NCBI GenBank assembly: GCA_903820955.1
Contig: CAIJJH010000104.1
Location: 1 to 8,700, forward strand
Source of the DNA: an uncultured Micrococcales bacterium
GTDB taxonomy: Bacteria; Actinomycetota; Actinomycetes; Actinomycetales; Microbacteriaceae
Length of the DNA stretch: 8,700 nucleotides
Reading direction: 5' to 3'
The notes below the pieces were generated by a model, which was not told the DNA's origin, did not search any database, and saw nothing but the letters and a program-made list of their open reading frames with translations. A program made the translations under genes and the position numbers. Positions 1-6,200 of this stretch are shown piece after piece; position 1 is the stretch's first letter, and each line of letters opens with the position of its first letter.

Positions 1-1
1 C

Positions 2-664
2 ACTCAGATGTTTGACATCGGCAGTGTGCACCGCGCCCAGCCTGGCGTTGTCAGCATCACACAGACCACCGAACTCGGCACCTTGTACACGGTCGCCGAG
101 ATCAAGGCGATCAGCGACTACTGCAAGTCCAAGGGATTGTTTCTTCACCTCGACGGAGCCAGAATCTCGAATGCCGCTGCCGCGCTAGGCGCGAAGTTCC
201 GCGACTTCACCACCGACGCCGGAGTCGACATCGTCAGTTTCGGTGGCACCAAGATTGGCGCGATGGGGGCCGAGGCGGTTGTGGTTTTGAACCCAGAGCT
301 ACTCGACTCAATCGCGTTCTTGCGCAAGACCTCGATGCAGCTCGGTAGCAAGATGCGCTTCATGAGCGCCCAGTTGATCGCGCTGGTTGAGGGCGACCTC
401 TGGAAGCGCAATGCCACACACGCCAACGCGATGGCGGCTCGCCTCGATGCTGGATTGCGCGCACTCGGTGTCGCGATTCCGAACCCGACGCAGGCAAATG
501 CTGTCTTCCCGATCTTCACTTCAGGCCAGACCGAGAAGCTTCAAGAGCAGTACCGCTTCTACGTTTGGAATCAGGCCACCGGCCAGGTTCGTCTCATGTG
601 CTCGTGGGATACCACCGAATCCGACGTCGACGGATTTCTGGCGGTCGCTAAAGGAATTCTCTAG
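2..664 (+). CDS. Threonine aldolase family PLP enzyme (5' end missing)
   Basis: Probably a low-specificity L-threonine aldolase (beta-eliminating lyase fold), which cleaves threonine or allo-threonine to glycine and acetaldehyde with pyridoxal phosphate in the cytoplasm. The frame is open to the left edge, so the ATG at 8 is internal. About 220 residues remain of a family length near 340-350, and the N-terminal third is outside the window. Counting from that Met, the family signature ITQTTELGTLYT lies at 17-28, the PLP-contacting HLDGAR at 47-52, and the Schiff-base lysine is K82 in SFGGTK (codon 251-253). The C-terminal small domain is complete and ends in TAG. The E. coli ltaE symbol is not assigned because this looks like a different subgroup. 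Only 24 bp separate it from the nitroreductase ATG, so the two are probably co-transcribed. A beta-eliminating lyase acting on another amino acid remains possible. Confidence 0.9.
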   Translation, partial: TQMFDIGSVHRAQPGVVSITQTTELGTLYTVAEIKAISDYCKSKGLFLHLDGARISNAAAALGAKFRDFTTDAGVDIVSFGGTKIGAMGAEAVVVLNPELLDSIAFLRKTSMQLGSKMRFMSAQLIALVEGDLWKRNATHANAMAARLDAGLRALGVAIPNPTQANAVFPIFTSGQTEKLQEQYRFYVWNQATGQVRLMCSWDTTESDVDGFLAVAKGIL

Positions 665-688
665 CCCATAGTTTGGTTGAATAGAAAC

Positions 689-1267
689 ATGAATAAATCC
701 GCAATCACTGCCGCACCAATCATGCCCGTTTTAGCCGACCGCTGGAGCCCGCGCTCCTTCGACGCAAACTACAAACTGAGCCAGCATGAACTACTTTCGA
801 TTCTCGAAGCCGCCCGCTGGGCACCTTCGGCCAACAATGGTCAGCCATGGCGCTTCGCCGTGGTCAACCGTGGCGAGGCCCTGTTTGACCAGGTTGTCGC
901 AGATGGTCTGAGTGGTTTCAACCAAGCCTGGGCTCCACGTTCTTCGACTCTCGTGGTCGTCTCGATTCAAACCAAGCTCGCAGACGGACGCGAAAACAAT
1001 GGCGCGCTCTACGACGCCGGTCTTTCGGTTGCCAATCTGGTAATTCAGGCCCAAGAACTTGGACTCCACGCTCACCAGATGAGTGGAATTGTTCCGGCAG
1101 GCCTTTCGAACGCCTTTGGCTTGCACGAGGACATTCGCCCAATCGTCGTAGTTGCCATCGGCAAGGTTGCTCCGGCAGACCAGCTCGAAGGCCCCGCCTA
1201 CGAGCGCGAAATCCAACCACGCACCCGTTTGGAACTAGACGAAATCGTCTTGCACGGCAAGCCCTAG
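689..1267 (+). CDS. Nitroreductase family FMN oxidoreductase
   Basis: A cytoplasmic flavoprotein of the nitroreductase superfamily, expected to transfer hydride from NAD(P)H via FMN. The physiological acceptor cannot be read from sequence. From the ATG at 689 it is 192 residues, normal for the family. Visible features are an N-terminal RWSPRSFD (18-25, the FMN phosphate-binding RRSxR-type position), the hallmark APSANNGQPWRF (45-56), a helix around GLSVANLVIQAQELGLHAHQ (111-130), and VVVAIGKV (153-160) near the C-terminus. An in-frame TTG at 677 would add four residues. ATG 689 is preferred because family members begin close to this point, although no clear Shine-Dalgarno precedes either start. 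It follows the threonine aldolase stop closely and is followed by dedA after 3 bp, an operon-like arrangement. Confidence 0.92.
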   Translation: MNKSAITAAPIMPVLADRWSPRSFDANYKLSQHELLSILEAARWAPSANNGQPWRFAVVNRGEALFDQVVADGLSGFNQAWAPRSSTLVVVSIQTKLADGRENNGALYDAGLSVANLVIQAQELGLHAHQMSGIVPAGLSNAFGLHEDIRPIVVVAIGKVAPADQLEGPAYEREIQPRTRLELDEIVLHGKP

Positions 1268-1270
1268 CGC

Positions 1271-1903
1271 ATGCCGCATTTTGCGAGCATCTCAGACCAA
1301 ATAGTTGGCTGGAACACCCAAACCGGTCCGTTCCTGTTTTACCTTGTGGTCTGGGGTCTCGTCTTCGCTGGAACCGGCCTGATGATCGGTGCTTTCACAC
1401 CCTTCATCACCGGTGATTCGCTGGTCTTTGCGGCCGGGGTAGTCGCTGGCTCAACCGCCTCCGGTGTCAACATCTGGGTGATGGCAATCGGCGTCGGCGT
1501 CTGGGCTTGGCTCGGCGATCAAGTCGGTTTTGCTCTCGGGCTGCACTTCGGACGGCCATACCTAGAAAAGCGCAAAGGCGCTTGGCTGCAGCGATCAATC
1601 GCCAAGAGCGAATCGTTTTATGCAAAGTGGGGTTGGTGGGCAATGGTCATCGGCCGATTCATCCCGATGGTTCGCGCACTGGTTCCGCCAATCGCTGGCA
1701 TCTCAAAGATGAACTACTACAAGTTCTTCAGCGCCAATCTTGTTGGAGCCCTCACCTGGGGCGTGGGCCTCACGATCGCCGGCTACTACGCGGCAACTAT
1801 TCCGTTGGTGAAAGACGCCAGTTACCTGATCGCCGCGGGCTTTGTTGCCGCCTCAATCTTCGTCGGCGTGCGCTCTTGGCTTAGAAACCGAAAACTAAGG
1901 TAG
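1271..1903 (+). CDS. DedA family membrane protein (VTT/SNARE-associated domain)
   Basis: A polytopic inner-membrane protein of the DedA superfamily, 210 residues. Characterised members support membrane homeostasis, and some act as lipid-carrier flippases (for example undecaprenyl-phosphate recycling); the substrate of this one is unknown. Hydrophobic segments lie at about 21-45, 51-80, 121-141, 155-176 and 184-201. Family motifs are the re-entrant acidic loop FITGDS (D49), a second acidic LGDQVGFALG (D83), GRPYLEK (94-100), and the arginine/proline signature GRFIPMVRALVPPIAG (128-143, with R129 and R135). The ATG lies 3 bp after the nitroreductase stop without an evident Shine-Dalgarno, suggesting translational coupling. 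The last seven codons overlap the antisense kinase gene by 23 bp, so its terminator, if any, lies inside that gene. Confidence 0.93.
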   Translation: MPHFASISDQIVGWNTQTGPFLFYLVVWGLVFAGTGLMIGAFTPFITGDSLVFAAGVVAGSTASGVNIWVMAIGVGVWAWLGDQVGFALGLHFGRPYLEKRKGAWLQRSIAKSESFYAKWGWWAMVIGRFIPMVRALVPPIAGISKMNYYKFFSANLVGALTWGVGLTIAGYYAATIPLVKDASYLIAAGFVAASIFVGVRSWLRNRKLR

Positions 1904-2432
1904 CCAGCTCGCTCGAGCGTTCGCGAGCATAAAAGTCCAGTTCTTGCGCGGCCCATTCGGCCCAGTGCTCGTCGCTACCCTCGCGTTCAACCCAGCGCTC
2001 GAAACGAATCTGTTCGTCAACCTCGAGCCAAACCCGAATCGCACTTTGCTCGGCGCTGACTCGGTTTAGTGCCCCGACGCCCTCGATAATCAGCGGGGTT
2101 CCGCCCCGAAACTCGCGCCACTTGCCGCGTTCGACGGCGACCCAGTCCCACTCCTGCCAAGACGCCCCAACGCCTTTGGCAAGTGGACGCAGAATCTGAC
2201 GAATCAAAATATCCACACCGGCATCGAGTCCGCGCCAGCCCTCGTAGAGGTCGTCCATGTGAATCAAACGCGGCAGTGACTCGCCCTCTTTGAACAGGCG
2301 GTTCTTCAGGGCCTCGGCGAGGGTGCTTTTGCCGCTGCCGGCGCGACCATCGATCAGGATTATCGGCGTGAGGTTGCCGAGCTCGACCGACTCAAGGGTC
2401 AGTTCGACTAGTTGGCTCAGCGCATCGTTCAC
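1881..2432 (-). CDS. Uridine kinase-like P-loop NTP-dependent kinase
   Basis: A 183-residue cytoplasmic P-loop protein resembling the uridine kinase / nucleoside kinase group. Walker A is GRAGSGKS (29-36, K35). HMDDLYEGW (58-66) corresponds to the DDFY-type substrate/magnesium element of uridine kinases, and PLIIEGVGAL (113-122) to the second acidic element. The arginine-rich RFERWVEREG (143-152) looks like the LID, followed by a Trp/Glu-rich helix. It is shorter than classical uridine kinases (over 200 residues), so the substrate is unassigned and nucleoside specificity is inference only. The start is GTG (2430-2432) with a poor Shine-Dalgarno, 9 bp after the upstream regulator's TAG, so translation is probably coupled. 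Its TAA lies within dedA on the opposite strand. Confidence 0.82.
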   Translation of the reverse strand: MNDALSQLVELTLESVELGNLTPIILIDGRAGSGKSTLAEALKNRLFKEGESLPRLIHMDDLYEGWRGLDAGVDILIRQILRPLAKGVGASWQEWDWVAVERGKWREFRGGTPLIIEGVGALNRVSAEQSAIRVWLEVDEQIRFERWVEREGSDEHWAEWAAQELDFYARERSSELATLVFGF

Positions 2433-2441
2433 CGAACAAGC

Positions 2442-3014
2442 CTAAATCTGGTAACTGTCTACCGTGACGTCCGGGTGCTTGTCGAAGCGATAACCGCCAC
2501 CGCGGACGGTTCGAATGATGTCTTCATAACCGGCAATCTTGGCGCGTAGTCGGCGAATGTGAACATCGATGGTTCGTTCGTTCACCGCGGTTTCGTCATC
2601 GTCGTCCCAGACCAAATCGACTAGTTCACGGCGACTGATGGTCTCGCCCTGGTGCTCGATTAGGTAACTGAGCAGTTCGAACTCTTTGAAGGTGAGGTTG
2701 GCGCTGACGCCGTCGGCAAACACCTTGCGCCTTGGCACGTCAACCACGATGCCGAGTTGGTCGTCATCTTCGCCTTCGGGTTCGCTGACCCGAGGGTCAC
2801 GAAGGGCTGCGCGCACCACGTCGATGTTGCGCCCACCTAGCCCAGCGGGCGAAAGGGCAACGGCTGCGTAGGTTTCGGTGTTTGGCGCGAGTTCGGCAAG
2901 CCTTGCTCGCAGCGCATTGACCACCTCGGTGAGTGAGGTGCCGGCCTGCTTGGCCGTTGTTTCGTCGAGGCCCACATAGAGAGCGAACCCGCGTGCTTCA
3001 GTTTCATTTGGCAT
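2442..3014 (-). CDS. Receiver-less OmpR/PhoB-type winged-helix transcriptional regulator
   Basis: A 190-residue DNA-binding protein. Residues ~88-178 form an OmpR/PhoB winged helix: LTFKEFELLSYLI (107-119), ISRRELVDLVW (126-136), the recognition helix in ERTIDVHIRRLRAKI (146-160), and the wing IRTVRGGGYRF (167-177). There is no receiver domain with a phospho-acceptor Asp. Instead residues ~8-75 form a short alpha/beta region starting ALYVGLDETTAKQAG, with a helix near 28-43 and the strand TYAAVALSPAG (48-58), joined by an acidic linker (SEPEGEDDD, 77-85). I recall similar N-termini in Microbacteriaceae regulators but know of no assigned function. The ATG has a good Shine-Dalgarno. It heads a two-gene unit with the kinase and is divergent from the protease, so control of the protease or of itself is plausible but unproven. 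Confidence 0.9.
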   Translation of the reverse strand: MPNETEARGFALYVGLDETTAKQAGTSLTEVVNALRARLAELAPNTETYAAVALSPAGLGGRNIDVVRAALRDPRVSEPEGEDDDQLGIVVDVPRRKVFADGVSANLTFKEFELLSYLIEHQGETISRRELVDLVWDDDDETAVNERTIDVHIRRLRAKIAGYEDIIRTVRGGGYRFDKHPDVTVDSYQI

Positions 3015-3021
3015 TTCTAAA

Positions 3022-3028
3022 CCTTTTT
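3022..3028 (-). promoter_or_regulatory. Ribosome binding site of the winged-helix regulator
   Basis: AAAAAGG on the minus strand lies 7 nt before the ATG at 3014-3012. It supports that start codon. Confidence 0.7.
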
Positions 3029-3118
3029 GAGTATGCGAAAAATTAGGGGAGTCTGGGGTTTTGGTGCCAAATGCTAAACCGAGCGACGTTGGCGGTTAGC
3101 GGCACTCGCGCATACACA

Positions 3119-3156
3119 TAACGCCGCGCATCGATGCGCTGAATGGGTTGGCGTTA
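3119..3156. repeat. Nested inverted repeat, candidate operator
   Basis: Outer arms are TAACGCC (3119-3125) and GGCGTTA (3150-3156), an exact 7-bp inverted pair. Directly inside the left arm lies the perfect 14-bp palindrome GCGCATCGATGCGC (3126-3139), followed by a 10-bp asymmetric spacer. The right arm overlaps the candidate -35 of the protease promoter, as expected for a repressor or activator site. An RNA structure is a less likely reading because it sits upstream of the predicted transcription start. Confidence 0.55.
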
Positions 3157-3175
3157 GTCATGTCTCAATTATATA
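3148..3175 (+). promoter_or_regulatory. Candidate sigma70 promoter of the S8 protease
   Basis: TTGGCG (3148-3153) and TATATA (3170-3175) are separated by 16 bp. Each hexamer matches consensus at four of six positions. The -10 sits in the only AT-rich tract of the region, and the predicted start near 3182 gives a leader of about 45 nt ending in a strong Shine-Dalgarno. Assigned by eye. Confidence 0.45.
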
Positions 3176-3212
3176 GCAGCACACACTCGGCTGAGCCTTA
3201 GTCTTGAAATAG

Positions 3213-3220
3213 AGGGAGGG
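3213..3220 (+). promoter_or_regulatory. Strong ribosome binding site for the protease GTG start
   Basis: AGGGAGGG ends 6 nt before GTG at 3227-3229. It fixes this start, which also yields an ideal signal peptide (MKRLRLLS...). Confidence 0.8.
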
Positions 3221-3226
3221 TGCTGG

Positions 3227-6200
3227 GTGAAGCGTTTACGACTTCTTTCTATTGCGGCTTTGGCAATCGCCTCACTCGCGTTCTCGACTGCAACTCAGAT
3301 CGATGTTCTGGCGGTAAAAACCTTCGCCAACCTAAACCCAGCTGTTCTGGCGGCCTTCGATGCAAACCCCTCCAAAGCGTTAGACACCATTTTGCTGGTC
3401 GACCCGATCGCCGCCCACTCCACCCAATTCGCCGCGTTAGCGCCAAAGCTAAAGTCACTCGGCGGTTCGGTGTTTTCGGGCAAACTCAATGCCGGAGATG
3501 TCCATTCGCTGCAGGGGCTCGCTGGGGTAACCCTTGATTTGAACCGCCCGGTGAGCGCTATTCCGGTGCGTGAGGCGAAGCCGGACCTGTTCATACCCGA
3601 CCTTCTCTGGGACGCCTCCGCAACGATTCCCGAGACCGACCCGGCGTTAGTTGCCTCTCGAAACGCGAAGGGCATTGACGGTACCGGCGTGCTGGTTGCC
3701 GTGCTCGACACCGGAGTCGACCCAGAGGCTCTAGGCCTTGGCGGTGGCAAGGTTGTGCACCGCGAAGACTTCACGAGCCCACCAACCGACGCCAGCTGCA
3801 GCGATAACGGAAAACTCGACCCATTCGGGCACGGCACTCACGTTTCGTCGATCATTGCAGGCGCTATCGACTCGCGGGACACCGCGATTCAGGGAGTGGC
3901 TCCAGGTGCCAGCATCCTTGACCTTCGCGTGCTGAACTGTGCCGGCTCCGGCGAGTTTTCGGGCATAGATTCGGCACTGCAGTGGATTCTTGATCATCGA
4001 ACGGAATATCCCGTCAAGGTCGTAAATTTGTCTTTGGGCGCTAGCGGAGGACAAGGCGATGGGCTCGATCCGACGTCCATTTTGATTAATCGCCTTGTCG
4101 CACAGGGCATCTTCGTCTCGGTTGCCGCGGGCAATGGTTGGGATGTGGCAAATAATCTCTTCTCCCCGGGCACATCGGAATTCGCAACCACGGTTGCCGC
4201 CGCCACGGTGAACAAGTACGGCAAATTTCTGGCCCCATATTCGAGCCACGGGCCCACCTCAGACGGCCGGGCCGGCATCGACATCACGGCTCCAGGTTCC
4301 GGCATTCGAGCGGCTCTCACCACCGCAAAGTCTTCATTCAACAACTACGAGACCACGATGTCTGGTACTTCGATGGCGACCCCTTACGTGGCGGGAATCG
4401 CTGCGCTATTGCTCGAACAAAACCCGACGGCAGCACCAAGCGGAACCCTATGTGACGTCGACGTGAGCTGCCCGGCCGGTGTTGTTAAGGAATCGATGAC
4501 CAACGGCGTGCAAGATCGTATGAAGACGAGTGACTGGTTTGCGCCAGGCGTTGACCCCGACTCCGGCGCTGGGATTGTTTCGGCAAGTGCGAGCCTAAAC
4601 GGCACAACCATGCCGGCTTCACATTCGTCCACAGCTACAATCGACGAAAATTCAGACAACCTGATTCAGATTCCTCCACACGAGAGCGACACCTCGATTT
4701 CGATTTTGCTCGACCACTCCTTTCGTTCCGATGCTTGGGCCAGTTCAACTTTCACCATCGTTCAGGTCGACTCCGCCTATAACCAGCTAACGCCAAAAGT
4801 CGTCTGTACCCTGCTCGCAGTAACTTCTTGCCAGTTCGGCACACCCGGTTGGACGCCTCGCTTATTCAGCTATTTCTTGCCGGCCAGCACCGAAACCACG
4901 ACCTTGATTATCAAGTGCTCGACAACGGTAAATTACCGGATCAACATCGATTCCTTCAGCGGCTCCGTTTTGCACAGTTCGGGAGTCAAGGCTGATCCAC
5001 TTTTCTTGGACGGCGCATCTTCGGGCTCGTTGACACTCGAACGAACGCTTGCCTCTTCGAGCGACGACTCCTACAGGATCTCGGCAACCGGCACGTTGAC
5101 CGCTCCAAGCACGGTCACTCTGCCGGCCGGACCGGCTGGAACCTCGGTTACCGTGCCCGTGAGCATGCCTTCGTCGTCGCCATCCTCTCTAGAACGCGTC
5201 TTGTTCACTAGCACCACTGGCGCGCTCATTGCGTCCTCGGTTCGAACTAGAACCTCGGGCGACGGCCCACTCATTTATCCGAATACTCAAGGCTTCGATG
5301 CCACAGACAACGGAGGGCCGGTTTTCATTGCCGATGACGGCTCGATTCTCGGTTCAAGCAGGGCGGCCGGGTTAGCAAACGGAGCCGGTTATGACAGTGT
5401 CTATCGGGTCGCGGCAAACTCACGCACGGTGGTCAAATATGACATACCCCAAACCTCGCTTAGCCAGATCGACACCATGGGACTTTCACAAGACGGAACT
5501 CATGGACTTTTCCGCGAGTATCCGGCCGGTGCCGGAGTCGTGCCTGGTGACGACACAATTTCATGGACCTACTTCGTAAGAAATCTTGAAACCGGAGCCA
5601 GCTACGAAGTTGGGCCCGATTGGTCGCAGTGGAGTTCTTGGTGGCTTTCTCCAGGAGGTCTGCCGGTGGCCCTGAATGAGGACGGTTCGGCCGCCGCTTG
5701 GGCTGTGCAATACCCGACCGGCGACAACCCCGTGACGTTGGCAACTCAAACCGAGCTTGGAGTTTCGACTGTCCTTGACACGTTCAATTCGCAGACGGCC
5801 CTGCGGATCTTCGGATTTTCACAAGGCAAGGTGCTGGTCAAGGTCTCCGGAGTCGGTGTTGACGAGCTGCGAACCTATTCGGGTCCCGGTGAATACTCCG
5901 TGCTGCCACAGAGCGACATTCAGGCAATGAATGCAACCTTTAGCGCGAATGGACAGGCTGTCGGTTACAGCAACTCGAACACTGAGTCGATGCTCTGCAC
6001 GGTCGACGGCCAGACCACCACGTTCCCAGCACCTAGGTCAATAGGCATGAGCCTCTCGAGCTTTATTAGAGTGGCCAACGACTGCTCATGGTTTATTACC
6101 GGTTGGGATGTTGCTCCGGGGGGCCTCCGGGGTGACAATGGCATTCAATTGGTTCGAATCAGGCCGAACGGAACCGTCACCAAACTCGACTCAACACCGA

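Larger units (their letters stand above)
3015..3226. promoter_or_regulatory. Divergent control region between the regulator and the protease
   Basis: This 212-bp gap between divergent genes encodes no evident protein. It holds a nested inverted repeat (3119-3156), a candidate plus-strand promoter (3148-3175) and several related short motifs. GTTGGCG occurs at 3088-3094 and again at 3147-3153, each followed by GTTAG or TTAG. TTTGGTGCCAAA near 3059-3071 has 5-bp inverted arms. GCTAAACC (3073-3080) pairs imperfectly with GGTTAGC (3094-3100). For the minus-strand regulator, a weak candidate promoter is TTGGCA (3070-3065) and TAATTT (3045-3040) with a long 19-bp spacer. The density of symmetric elements fits regulator binding. 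Confidence 0.6.

Noticed and set aside
145..519. Antisense frame of 124 codons within the threonine aldolase
   Set aside because: It is complementary to conserved PLP-enzyme sequence and has no recognisable motif.
677..688. TTG at 677 as the nitroreductase start
   Set aside because: It adds only four residues (MNRN) to a protein that aligns naturally from ATG 689, and no better ribosome site supports it.
3189..3197. GGCTGAGCC in the protease leader as an RNA hairpin
   Set aside because: The single-base loop cannot form as drawn and the arms are only 4 bp.
3295..3837. Open antisense frame of 180 codons opposite the protease 5' region
   Set aside because: It lies wholly opposite a clearly real, motif-rich coding frame. 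Its translation is low-complexity (Ser/Arg/Ala-rich) with no recognisable domain.
3731..4249. Open antisense frame of 172 codons opposite the S8 domain
   Set aside because: No family resemblance was seen, and it overlaps another antisense frame and the conserved catalytic coding region. It is best explained as a by-product of GC-biased codon use.
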